Part shown: positions 1 to 7,794 of the stretch, in pieces | Position numbering within the stretch: the first letter of the stretch is position 1 | Layout of the letters: every line of letters starts with the position of its first letter | NCBI GenBank assembly: GCA_011772425.1 | Contig: WVZO01000102.1 | Coordinates: forward strand, 1 to 56,330 | Direction: 5' to 3' | Length of the DNA: 56,330 nucleotides | Source: Candidatus Aminicenantota bacterium | GTDB taxonomy: Bacteria > Acidobacteriota > Aminicenantia > UBA2199 | The notes under the pieces: generated by a model | What the model saw: the letters and a program-made list of their open reading frames with translations, nothing else | Database searches by the model: none | What the model was told of the DNA's origin: nothing | Translations under genes and position numbers: made by a program

Positions 1-2
1 AT

Positions 3-1664
3 TATTTATTTTTTATCCGGCCCCGGCGGTTTGGTAAATCCCTGTTTCTTTCCGTGATGGAAGCCTATTATGATGTCTTCTACAAAGACCGGTTTGAAGA
101 ATTTTTCAAAGGCACGTGGATTTATGATCATCCCACGGACGAAAGAGGCAGGTACCTGGTGTTAAGCTTAAATTTCTCTGTCGTGGAACCTGATCCGGAA
201 AAAATGGAAGCTTCCTTTTTAAATCATATTCAAGACGCTGCCGTGGATTTTATTCAAAGATACAGTGATTATCTGTCAACTAACCCCAAAAGAGACTATT
301 ACGCCCAAAAAATAGAAAACAGCCGGTCTGCCACCGACGTCTTATCTACCTTGCTTCTTCTCTGTAAAGGCGCCAGGCAAAAATTATACGTGATTATCGA
401 CGAATATGATAATTTTGCCAACACCATCCTATCCACAGTGGGTGAGGACGCCTATCTAAAACTAACACACGGACCGGGTTTTTTCCGGTCTTTTTTTAAT
501 GCATTGAAAAAAGGAACTACCGGTACAGGCGCACCTATTAGCCGCTCCTTTATAACCGGCGTATCCCCCATTACCATGGATGATGTTACCAGCGGGTATA
601 ATATCGGGGAAAATGTTTCTCTTGACGCCCTCTTTAACCGGATGCTGGGATTTACCCGCACCGATGTCACGGAAATGATCGATTATTATCAATCGGCAGG
701 ATTGATAAAACATGAGACCGGGTATTTAATGGAGATTATCGACCAATGGTATGGCAATTACTTATTTTCAGAATATTCCCTTAACCAGGAGAGGTTGTAT
801 AATTCCGATATGGTTCTCTATTTTTTAAAAGAGTATTTTAAAATCCAGTCTATACCCGGTGATTTAATCGATAATAATGTACGAATAGACTACGACAAAT
901 TAAGGCATCTTATTGTGGTAGACAGGGGTAAAACAATAATTACCAATGGAAATTTCAGCAAGTTAAAGGAGATTGTCGGCAAAGGTGAAACGTTGTCTAA
1001 GATTACCAGGGGATTCCCCCTGGAGAAATTGATGGACCCGGAGAACTTTGAATCCTTATTGTTTTACCTGGGGTTGTTAACCATCAAAGGCCCGGAAAAA
1101 AATAAATTGTGTTTGGAAATTCCCAATGAAACGGTCAAACGGTTGTACTACAGCTATATAGAAGAAGCCTATCGTGAGACCGGTATATTTGCCCTGGACC
1201 TGTCGGTGTACTCTGATTTAATGACCGACATGGCCTATGATGGAAAATGGAAACCGCTGCTAGAATTTATCACCGGCCGGATGAAGGAGAGCATGAGTTT
1301 AAGGGACCTGGTAACCGGGGAAAAATCCATCCAGGCTTTTTTAAATGTTTACCTGGGGTTGAGCGATCTCTACATCATTCACAGCGAAAAAGAGTTGAAC
1401 AAAGGATACGCAGACCTGGTTATGGAGGCTTTTTTGGCCCGGTATGCCGGGATAAACTATTCCTATATCCTGGAGATTAAATATCTAAAATCGGGGAGCA
1501 AACGCGGGGACCCCGGGATACAGGAATTAATACAGACAGCGGAAGAGCAATTAAAAACGTACAGTATCGATGAAAAATACAGGAAGACGATAGAAAAGAC
1601 GAATCTTATCAAATTGGTGTTGATATTTTCGGGACACAAATTGGTGCATATTGGAGAGTTATGA
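3..1664 (+). CDS. AAA-ATPase-like / PD-(D/E)XK nuclease-superfamily protein, 5' truncated
   Basis: The reading frame is open to the left edge, so the gene starts outside the window. The first visible residues include RPRRFGKS, the Walker A region of the AAA-ATPase_like family (PF09820), whose members usually begin about 40-50 residues earlier. A GTG at 54 lies inside this motif and is not the start. The middle part (YVIIDEYDNF, SFITGVSPI, YNIGENVS) matches the ATPase and linker of this family. The C-terminal 100 residues carry a PD-(D/E)XK signature: YADLVMEAF followed about 20 residues later by LEIKYLK. Related proteins occur in many copies in anaerobic bacteria. Their role is not established, and nuclease activity is inferred from the fold only. 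No partner gene is adjacent; the next gene is convergent. Confidence 0.88.
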   Translation, partial: YLFFIRPRRFGKSLFLSVMEAYYDVFYKDRFEEFFKGTWIYDHPTDERGRYLVLSLNFSVVEPDPEKMEASFLNHIQDAAVDFIQRYSDYLSTNPKRDYYAQKIENSRSATDVLSTLLLLCKGARQKLYVIIDEYDNFANTILSTVGEDAYLKLTHGPGFFRSFFNALKKGTTGTGAPISRSFITGVSPITMDDVTSGYNIGENVSLDALFNRMLGFTRTDVTEMIDYYQSAGLIKHETGYLMEIIDQWYGNYLFSEYSLNQERLYNSDMVLYFLKEYFKIQSIPGDLIDNNVRIDYDKLRHLIVVDRGKTIITNGNFSKLKEIVGKGETLSKITRGFPLEKLMDPENFESLLFYLGLLTIKGPEKNKLCLEIPNETVKRLYYSYIEEAYRETGIFALDLSVYSDLMTDMAYDGKWKPLLEFITGRMKESMSLRDLVTGEKSIQAFLNVYLGLSDLYIIHSEKELNKGYADLVMEAFLARYAGINYSYILEIKYLKSGSKRGDPGIQELIQTAEEQLKTYSIDEKYRKTIEKTNLIKLVLIFSGHKLVHIGEL

Positions 1665-1721
1665 TTTTTTGTCAATTTACCTCCTATTTCTTATATATTT
1701 TGATTTTTTAATGGATTTATG

Positions 1722-1889
1722 CTTAAAATTGCCGTTTTTTCGTTTTAAGTTGCCTGGTTTATGCTTCTAATTGACTTTTTACTGCCGCAAATTGCTTAAA
1801 AACCACTGCAAATTGGTTGCGCACGTCTACAAATTGATTGTGCATTGCTGCAAATTAGTTGAGTATGTCTACAAATTGGCTGTTTAAAA
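1722..1889. repeat. Eight-copy degenerate 21-bp tandem repeat
   Basis: Eight back-to-back 21-bp units start at 1722, 1743, 1764, 1785, 1806, 1827, 1848 and 1869. The best units read CTrCAAATTG followed by 11 less conserved bases. The core AATTG or a close variant sits at unit positions 6-10 in all eight. The left three units are the most diverged, and the right five share CAAATTg. The array fills most of the gap between two convergent genes and ends at the stop codon of the minus-strand gene. The 21-bp period equals two helical turns, and also seven codons; several frames are partly open, so a decayed coding repeat cannot be excluded. Confidence 0.8.
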
Positions 1890-3224
1890 TTAATCTCTAT
1901 GTTTCACCAGGTGCTTTATTCCTTCAATAACCATATCAATATGCTTAAAAGAAACAAAAATATGAGTAGATATTCTTACTCCTTCCGTATTATCTTTCTC
2001 GCGTCCAATCGTCCTGATAACAATATTATACTTCTCCCTGAGATAATTCACTATTTTCTCAGGCTCAATTCCTTTAATTGAAAAAGCCGTAAGACCTCCA
2101 CTGAGATAAAGGTCATCAGATGTATGCAAGCGAAGCCCACGAATTTTGCTCAGCTCTTTTTTTAAATAGGTGGCCAATGCTTTTACCCTTCTCTCTATTC
2201 GATCTCGACCAATCACATTCTGGAAATCAATGGCTTCTCCAAGGGCAAACGTAAGGGGGTCTGCCCGCTGCCCCAGGGTTTCATACTTTTCAGCACTCTT
2301 ATACGTATCCCAACCTGTTGTGGCAATGGTAGGCCACAATTTTTCTTGAACCTCTTTCTTGACATAAAACAGACCGATGCCAGCAGGAGCTCCCAGCCAT
2401 TTATAAGGACTGGAAGCAAAAAAATCAGCACCTAATTCCTTCATGTCAAGTTTTAACATTCCCAATCCATGAGCACTATCTGCGACAAGAAGTATACCAT
2501 TTTTATGAGCAAGCTTACTCAATTCTTTAATCGGGGCAATAAGACCGGTAATATAAACAGTATGGCTAATACTTATGACTTTTGTTTTGGGAGTAATGGC
2601 TTTTTTAAATGCATCGACAATTTCATCAACACTCTTTGGTGGTACTCCAAGGGGTACTTCTTTTACGACGATGCCAAATCTCTTCTCCTTTAACTTCCAG
2701 GGATGGATGCCGCCAGGGTGTTCCAAGCTGGATATAAGTACTTCATCCCCTTCTTTTAAATCCAATCCATTGGCAGCAAAATTCATTCCTTCAGTGGTAT
2801 TTCTTGTAAAAACAACTTCTTCAGGGGACGCATTAATAAACCGGGCAAGTTTTGTTCTCACATCTTCTTTTTTTTGAGGGAAATAATTGTAAAAATCAAA
2901 GGGATTGGTTGCTTGAATTTTGAAGGTTTTTATTAAGGTGTTGAAAACAGGCTTGGGCATGGGGCCCACTGTGCCATTATTCATCATGATGAGCCCATCC
3001 TGGAAAAGGAAATGTTTGCTTAAAGCTTCCCAATAAACACCATCAGGTGATTCATCTCTTATATACTTACTATTTAGAGAGGTGATACTTTGATATACAG
3101 CAGCATTTAACTGGTTCAGGGTATAAATGGAAAGTGCTGAACCTCCTATAATCAGCTTTGCAAAATCCCTCCGGGAAAAACCTTGCATTTCCTTTTCTGA
3201 ATTAGTTTGCCGTGTTAAATCCAT
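1890..3224 (-). CDS. Tat-exported aminotransferase class V-fold PLP enzyme
   Basis: A 444-residue fold-type I PLP enzyme of the class V family (cysteine desulfurase / isopenicillin N epimerase-like). The N-terminus has a twin-arginine signal, SRRDF at 17-21, followed by a short hydrophobic stretch, so a periplasmic or membrane-anchored location is likely. Family motifs are FTRNTTEGMNFAANGL near 139-154, the PLP-contacting ADSAHG at 248-253, and SPYKW with Lys275 as the expected Schiff-base lysine. The start is supported by AGGAGG about 6 nt upstream of the ATG. The gene stands alone between the 21-bp repeat array and a gap with a dispersed repeat. The substrate cannot be read from the sequence; desulfurase, epimerase or lyase activity are all possible. 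Tat export is unusual for cysteine desulfurases but known for some epimerase-like members. Confidence 0.9.
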   Translation of the reverse strand: MDLTRQTNSEKEMQGFSRRDFAKLIIGGSALSIYTLNQLNAAVYQSITSLNSKYIRDESPDGVYWEALSKHFLFQDGLIMMNNGTVGPMPKPVFNTLIKTFKIQATNPFDFYNYFPQKKEDVRTKLARFINASPEEVVFTRNTTEGMNFAANGLDLKEGDEVLISSLEHPGGIHPWKLKEKRFGIVVKEVPLGVPPKSVDEIVDAFKKAITPKTKVISISHTVYITGLIAPIKELSKLAHKNGILLVADSAHGLGMLKLDMKELGADFFASSPYKWLGAPAGIGLFYVKKEVQEKLWPTIATTGWDTYKSAEKYETLGQRADPLTFALGEAIDFQNVIGRDRIERRVKALATYLKKELSKIRGLRLHTSDDLYLSGGLTAFSIKGIEPEKIVNYLREKYNIVIRTIGREKDNTEGVRISTHIFVSFKHIDMVIEGIKHLVKHRD

Positions 3225-3360
3225 ATTAATCCTCCTTTTTCTTTTTGCGGGACTATTCTATTCCTACAGCCTTTAAAGCACTAGATACCATAAATGGAAA
3301 GAAATAGCAACACATTTCTTGGCCCGGGATTCACTGCTAATTTTTGTAAGCCGCGAAGGC

Positions 3361-3540
3361 ACGCGAAGAAACGCGAAGAAGACACACCCCGCCCTTTGGG
3401 CACCCCTCTCAAGAGGGGATTTATTGGGCTAAATGTGGTACGATGGTCGAAGCCTTGTAACACGGGCTGACCGTGTATGAAAAGTTTTTGCGGGGTCCAG
3501 GGGCGGTTTTTACTAAAAAGAGCCCCTGGCCGTCGGAGAC
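3361..3540. repeat. Dispersed ~180-bp non-coding repeat, copy 1
   Basis: This block matches 28774-28951 in the same orientation along most of its length. Shared parts are a GCGAAGAA-rich left end, ACACACCCCGCCC, a hairpin CCCCTCTcaAGAGGGG (3403-3418), TTTTTGCGGGG, and a second hairpin with arms CCAGGGGC (3497-3504) and GCCCCTGG (3522-3529). It ends 10 nt from the stop codon of the minus-strand permease gene. The rest of the 3225-3550 gap holds only the SD of the aminotransferase gene and no convincing ORF. Confidence 0.85.
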
Positions 3541-3550
3541 AAAGATATCT

Positions 3551-4369
3551 TCAGCCGCTGGAAATATCGCGGCGGCTGAAAAGCCAGGCAGCAAAAGCAA
3601 ACATAGCTAAGGAAACTACAATTATAGAAATAGATGTAGAAAAACCGATGCGACCGCCCATTAACACTTTCATGGCTTCATAATAGGCAAAGGGATTGAT
3701 GGGCTTTAAATAAGTCAATGGTTTCCACAGCGGCGCGGCCAGGCTCAATAAATATAAAACCAAAAGCATCACACCTCCCCAGGTAAAAAGCGCTTTTCCC
3801 GAATCGGAGATCGCGGCAAAAATCACAATATAACCGGCAATAAAAAGCATGACCAGGAAAAGATTCCAGGTTAAGGAAACAAACGGTGCCGCAGACAGCT
3901 TCGGACCATGAAACAAGGCAATACCTACCAGCGAAGAAATAAAAGTAAACAGCGCCAGCAGCCCTAAACCCCCAATAATGACCACTGCCAGGTTCAGGTA
4001 CAGGCGTTTGCGCGAGACCGCTTTGCTGAGGGTAAAACCAATGGTCCCGCTGGCAACTTCGGAGGTTACCATCTGGGATACTGCAATAAAAATAAACACA
4101 ATAAAAATTGCCAGTAAAAACGGATGAATATACCCGACGGCAATAATCCCGTATTTTAGCATGACTTCCAAAAATCCTTCGCCAAACATCTTTTGAACCA
4201 CCGGCGGGACATCATCCATATCCTTAATAATGCTGTCCTGGATATTCACGGATGTACCCATGAGAGCGAAAAGCATCAAAAAAATAAAAAGCGCAGCACA
4301 AAGCACCAGCGTTTTTTTCCATATTCCCTTTATCGATTGTTTTAAATGTGTATTCCCAATTTTAATCAT
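3551..4369 (-). CDS. ABC-2-type transporter permease subunit
   Basis: A 272-residue membrane protein with a short cytoplasmic N-terminus, a first membrane segment near 20-40, a loop of about 60 residues, and five more hydrophobic segments from about 80 to 265. The motif TSEVASGTIGFTLSKAVSRKRLYL, just after the second segment, is the coupling-helix region typical of ABC-2 permeases (ABC2_membrane_2 type). The start codon overlaps the stop of the ATPase gene by 4 nt (ATGA), so the two are translationally coupled and form one exporter. A perfect 9-bp inverted repeat (TTCAGCCGC at 3550-3558, GCGGCTGAA at 3572-3580) spans the stop codon and may help end transcription, although no T-tract follows. 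The exported substrate is unknown. Confidence 0.87.
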   Translation of the reverse strand: MIKIGNTHLKQSIKGIWKKTLVLCAALFIFLMLFALMGTSVNIQDSIIKDMDDVPPVVQKMFGEGFLEVMLKYGIIAVGYIHPFLLAIFIVFIFIAVSQMVTSEVASGTIGFTLSKAVSRKRLYLNLAVVIIGGLGLLALFTFISSLVGIALFHGPKLSAAPFVSLTWNLFLVMLFIAGYIVIFAAISDSGKALFTWGGVMLLVLYLLSLAAPLWKPLTYLKPINPFAYYEAMKVLMGGRIGFSTSISIIVVSLAMFAFAAWLFSRRDISSG

Positions 4370-5280
4370 TGGTCTTCCTCCGGTAACCGGTAATAGTCCA
4401 GGAACACATCCTGTAAGCTGGGTTTGGGCAGCGATATATCCTTGATATCAAAACGGCTTAAGAATTTAATCACTTTATCGATATCGCCGGTCACTTTTGC
4501 TGTGAGAGAGGTCCCATCCTTATTGACAATCTCCCAGGCGTCGGATTCCAGGTGAGAGGCCCCGACCGGGTTTTTAAACTTCACCTGGAGGGTGCGTGCC
4601 ATATGGTTCATCAGTTCATGGATTTTTTCCACTGCCACCAAGCGGCCGCTGCGAATAATCGCTGCCCGGTCACATACTTGTTCCACTTCCAACAGGTGAT
4701 GAGAAGAGATGAATACCGTACCGCCGTTATCCCGGTATTCTTTCAGTAATTCATAAAAAGTATGCTGCATCACCGGGTCCAGGCCTTCGGTGGGTTCATC
4801 CATGATCATCAACCTGGGCCGGTGCTGGAATGTCTGTACCAGCGCAATCTTCCGTGCCATACCACCGGAATACTCTTTAATTTTTCGTTTGAGATCTTTC
4901 TGGGAAAAATCAAATTTTTTTAATAAATAATTGCGGTACTGGATGTCGCCGTTGGCGGATAAATTTCCCATATAATTTAAAAAATCCTCGCCGGTCATAT
5001 GTTTATGGGGTCTCACCGCACTGGGAATATACCCGATGTTTTTGCAGATTTCCAGGTGGTGTTTCACCATGTCTTTGCCGAAAATCCGGGCCCTGCCCCT
5101 GGTGGGAAATATCAGGTTCACCAGCATGCGGATGGTGGTGGTTTTGCCTGCACCGTTGCGGCCTAAAAAGCCGTAGATCTCTCCCTGGTTTACAGTAAGG
5201 GAGAGGTCTTCAATACCGATAATGCCTCTCCTGTAATACTTTGTAAGTCCAAATGTCTCAATTATGTTTTCGTTTGCCAT
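4366..5280 (-). CDS. ABC transporter ATP-binding protein
   Basis: A 304-residue ATPase of an ABC-2-type exporter. Walker A is GRNGAGKTT at 40-48, the signature motif SGGMA at 137-141, Walker B LMIMDEP at 156-162, and the switch histidine is H193 in ISSHH. The C-terminal 80 residues form the extra domain common in drug, antibiotic or gliding-type exporters (CcmA/NatA group). The gene is first in a two-gene operon with the permease. No SD precedes the ATG; instead TATAAT ends 5 nt upstream, so the mRNA is probably leaderless. Substrate unknown. Confidence 0.93.
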   Translation of the reverse strand: MANENIIETFGLTKYYRRGIIGIEDLSLTVNQGEIYGFLGRNGAGKTTTIRMLVNLIFPTRGRARIFGKDMVKHHLEICKNIGYIPSAVRPHKHMTGEDFLNYMGNLSANGDIQYRNYLLKKFDFSQKDLKRKIKEYSGGMARKIALVQTFQHRPRLMIMDEPTEGLDPVMQHTFYELLKEYRDNGGTVFISSHHLLEVEQVCDRAAIIRSGRLVAVEKIHELMNHMARTLQVKFKNPVGASHLESDAWEIVNKDGTSLTAKVTGDIDKVIKFLSRFDIKDISLPKPSLQDVFLDYYRLPEEDQ

Positions 5281-5285
5281 GTTGT

Positions 5286-5291
5286 ATTATA
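5286..5291 (-). promoter_or_regulatory. -10 box directly before the ABC ATPase start (leaderless)
   Basis: On the minus strand TATAAT is followed by ACAAC and then the ATG. Transcription starting 6-7 nt after the box would begin at or next to the A of the ATG. The upstream 20-30 bp are AT-rich without a clear TTGACA. Assignment rests on the -10 box and the absence of an SD. Confidence 0.5.
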
Positions 5292-5363
5292 CGTAATTTT
5301 AATTAAATAGTTTAGGTTTAACTGAAAAAAATCCGAAAAAATACGAAAAACAAGGTAGTGGCA

Positions 5364-5406
5364 GCCCAATAAGGTTACCCATGAGATGGTCCCAATGGGC
5401 CTTTTT
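5364..5406 (+). terminator. Terminator-like hairpin in the mntP leader region
   Basis: Arms GCCCA (5364-5368) and TGGGC (5396-5400) enclose an inner stem ACCCAT/ATGGT (5377-5390) and are followed by CTTTTT. It lies between the divergent ABC operon and mntP, about 85 nt before the mntP start. If an mntP promoter lies upstream it could act as an attenuator; otherwise it insulates the two units. It does not match the yybP-ykoY manganese riboswitch core that I know. Confidence 0.4.
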
Positions 5407-5426
5407 AAAACCTATCCGTGACGGGC

Positions 5427-5455
5427 TTGCAAAATTCCATCTTTTTTGTTATCCT
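5427..5455 (+). promoter_or_regulatory. Possible sigma70-type promoter of mntP
   Basis: TTGCAA and TATCCT are separated by 17 bp, 35 nt before the mntP ATG. Both boxes are imperfect, so the call is weak. Confidence 0.35.
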
Positions 5456-5489
5456 ATCTGACCTGTGAAAAAGAAGCGGAGTTGATAGT

Positions 5490-6065
5490 ATGGATTTGAT
5501 CTCGATGGTTGTGCTTGCGTTTGGCCTGGCAATGGATGCATTTGCAGTTTCCATCTGCACCAGTATTACCTTAACGGAAATAAAATTTAAGCAGGCATTG
5601 AAGGTTGCCTTTTTCTTTGGCATGTTTCAAGCGATAATGCCCCTGGTCGGCTGGTTGGCTGGCATCGGTTTTAGGCGTTTAATCGGGCAAATCGATCATT
5701 GGATCGCCGTCGGTCTCCTGGGCGTGATTGGCGGGAAAATGATCGTGGAATCCTTTAAGATTAAGAAAAGCCAATGCGAAATCCGGGAATCTGACCCCTT
5801 GAATCTTTATTTACTGTTGGGCCTATCCATAGCCACCAGCATAGATGCCCTGGCCGCGGGTGTGAGTTTTGGGGTCTTAAAATTAGATATCCTGTTGGTC
5901 ATTACCATCATTGGCAGCATTACGTTTGTCTTATCCTTCCTGGGCACCCGCATTGGCAAACGCCTGGGGTGTCATTTCAGCAGCAGGGTAGAAATGCTGG
6001 GGGGTATCATATTAATTGGCATCGGCATTAAAATCCTGGCAGAACACCTGGTAAATCACATATAA
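5490..6065 (+). CDS. mntP: Manganese efflux pump MntP
   Basis: A 191-residue inner-membrane protein of the MntP (YebN/DUF204) family, which exports Mn(II) and limits manganese toxicity. It has the expected six membrane segments arranged as two related halves. The conserved acidic positions are visible: AMDAFAVS in the first half (about residues 14-21) and TSIDALAAGVSFG in the second (about 113-125), with the glycine-rich GVIGGKMI between them. Length is normal for the family. The start is preceded by GGAG about 9 nt upstream. The gene is monocistronic: a divergent ABC operon lies to the left and a gene with its own promoter follows. A hairpin with a T-tract sits in its upstream region and could be regulatory. 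Confidence 0.95.
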   Translation: MDLISMVVLAFGLAMDAFAVSICTSITLTEIKFKQALKVAFFFGMFQAIMPLVGWLAGIGFRRLIGQIDHWIAVGLLGVIGGKMIVESFKIKKSQCEIRESDPLNLYLLLGLSIATSIDALAAGVSFGVLKLDILLVITIIGSITFVLSFLGTRIGKRLGCHFSSRVEMLGGIILIGIGIKILAEHLVNHI

Positions 6066-6085
6066 GCCCTTACTCCATTACTCCT

Positions 6086-6106
6086 CAATTAAAATTAGAA
6101 TTGCTG
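6086..6106. repeat. Solo copy of a MITE-like terminal repeat
   Basis: AAAATTAGAATTGCTG preceded by CAATT matches the right terminal repeat of the elements at 29878-30016 and 37880-38024, without a partner end nearby. It lies just upstream of the promoter at 6116. Confidence 0.55.
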
Positions 6107-6115
6107 ACAAATTTA

Positions 6116-6144
6116 TTGAAATGTAGGTGGTTTTAAATTATAAT
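6116..6144 (+). promoter_or_regulatory. Consensus sigma70-type promoter, leaderless
   Basis: TTGAAA and TATAAT are separated by exactly 17 bp. The -10 box is followed by TCAATT and then a GTG in frame with the beta-propeller gene. Transcription would start at the GTG, so this promoter defines the start codon and excludes the in-frame GTG at 6127, which lies inside the spacer. Confidence 0.75.
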
Positions 6145-6150
6145 TCAATT

Positions 6151-7794
6151 GTGATTTCGCAAAAAGAAAGTATCAAAATTATTCGGCAAAGAGGCATGGA
6201 TGTGTCTACAACGATCCTGGCTGAAAGAGGTCTAACTTTCCGCGAAGCACAGTCACTGGACGAGGCGAAAATTATTTGCCTGGACGAGGTGGAGCGTTTT
6301 CATGGGGAAGAGGACCTGGACGCTGCAGCTGCTTCTTTAATGAAGTGTTACAAGTTCCTGGCCATGCCCAATAAAGATGGTTTTTATGCCAATTATTATG
6401 CCCAAGAATTTTACCAAATGCTTTGTAAACGGGCGGAAGACTACTTCTACAATGAAAGTGACAGCGAAAATGCATTGGTACGTTTTCAACTGGCAGCCGG
6501 GTTAAACCCCAAATCCCAGGAGGCGATAAAGGGCGTCTTAACTATTTGTCTCCAGGGTTCACCGCGGCGGCCAAGAGTTGCTTTGCCTTATGCGGTGATC
6601 CTGGCCCAATTAAACCCCATCGATAATGAAGTGGACAATGTGCTGGAACTAATCGCTCAAGAAGATTTGAAGTATACGTCTCAGACCACCCCGGCACAAT
6701 CACAGCAAGGGGAAGCAATACCATGGTTCGAAACCTCCGGTGGTGATTTAAAAAGGACCGGTGTGTCTTCTTCGATCATCGATTCACCCCTTGCGATTGC
6801 CTGGACCTGCCGAACTGAGGAAATAGACGGCGGTGCCGTGATTTCCAATTCTATCGTTGTTGTAGGAGACAGAGAAGGGAAAGTACATGGTATTGATTTG
6901 CAGACCGGCAGCAGATTGTGGGATTACAATATGGGGGGCATCATCACGGGAACACCGGCAGTTAAAAATAACAAGGTCTTCCTGGGTGGATCAAATCATG
7001 CTGTTTGTCTCCAATTGAGTACGGGGAAAACCCTGTGGAACACAACAACAGACCATGAAAAAAAAGATATCAACAGGCTATTTTCCATGACTGGCTGTAT
7101 TCTGTGTGCAGACGATTTGGTTTTCTTTTGTGATGATGAAATTGCTATCTTTGATGCGAAAACCGGCAAATTAGTAAATAAACAAGAATTCGGATTTGAA
7201 CCCGCTTATCATACGGGTCCTTGCACCGATGGGGAGTTCGTTTACATGCCTTCTTATCGAAAAATCCTTCGGCTCTCCCTTGACTCAGGCCAAATACTCA
7301 ATTCTGAGTATACGGACGGAGGAATAACATCCGGTCCCATGATTGCGGACGATCTAATCATCTTTGGAACCAATCGATTCTCTATACAGGCACACTCACA
7401 ACATGACCTCAGTAATGTCTGGTCTTTCTTTATGGAGGACCCGCTGTTGGACCCAATGGGTTTGATTAAATCCCGTCCGGCTTTTTCAGGGGAGCATCTT
7501 TTCTTTGGCGCCCCTGATGGAAATATCTATGCACTAAAGGCAAAAACAGGAAAAAAACGATGGAAAAGTCAACTTGGCAGTTCTATTCAAAGCTCCCCGC
7601 TGATCAGCGGTGAGGCTCTATTCATCCTGACGCTCGAGGGATTATGCGCTTTCTCGACAATTAACGGGAAACTACTCTGGAAATATGAAATTGATGCCAT
7701 CGAAGCCGCTTCTTCCCCGGCTAGTGCCGAAGGTTTTCTCATTGTCGGCGGTGATAAGTTGTACGCCTTTAAACCCGCTAAAGCTAAAGCTTAA
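6151..7794 (+). CDS. PQQ-like beta-propeller repeat protein with helical N-terminal region
   Basis: About 547 residues. Residues from about 15 to 170 are helical and TPR-like (paired helices around NYYAQEFYQMLCKRAEDYF and ALVRFQLAAGLNP). From about 185 to the end there are PQQ-enzyme-type repeats with recurring G-x-x-W and ALxAKTGKxxW patterns, for example DLQTGSRLWDYNMGG, QLSTGKTLWNT, ALKAKTGKKRWKS and STINGKLLWKYEI. No signal peptide is seen, so a cytoplasmic scaffold or sensing role is more likely than a PQQ enzyme. The GTG start is chosen because a perfect promoter ends 6 nt before it; an ATG at 6196 is the alternative. The 3' end overlaps the convergent DUF2807 gene by 11 bp. Function unknown. 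Confidence 0.82.
   Translation: MISQKESIKIIRQRGMDVSTTILAERGLTFREAQSLDEAKIICLDEVERFHGEEDLDAAAASLMKCYKFLAMPNKDGFYANYYAQEFYQMLCKRAEDYFYNESDSENALVRFQLAAGLNPKSQEAIKGVLTICLQGSPRRPRVALPYAVILAQLNPIDNEVDNVLELIAQEDLKYTSQTTPAQSQQGEAIPWFETSGGDLKRTGVSSSIIDSPLAIAWTCRTEEIDGGAVISNSIVVVGDREGKVHGIDLQTGSRLWDYNMGGIITGTPAVKNNKVFLGGSNHAVCLQLSTGKTLWNTTTDHEKKDINRLFSMTGCILCADDLVFFCDDEIAIFDAKTGKLVNKQEFGFEPAYHTGPCTDGEFVYMPSYRKILRLSLDSGQILNSEYTDGGITSGPMIADDLIIFGTNRFSIQAHSQHDLSNVWSFFMEDPLLDPMGLIKSRPAFSGEHLFFGAPDGNIYALKAKTGKKRWKSQLGSSIQSSPLISGEALFILTLEGLCAFSTINGKLLWKYEIDAIEAASSPASAEGFLIVGGDKLYAFKPAKAKA

Noticed and set aside
5340-5489. yybP-ykoY manganese riboswitch before mntP
   Set aside because: The conserved GGGGAGUA and the paired internal loop are not present; only a simple hairpin with a T-tract is seen.
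6127-6150. GTG start of the propeller gene at 6127
   Set aside because: It lies inside the spacer of a consensus promoter, so it cannot be on the mRNA.
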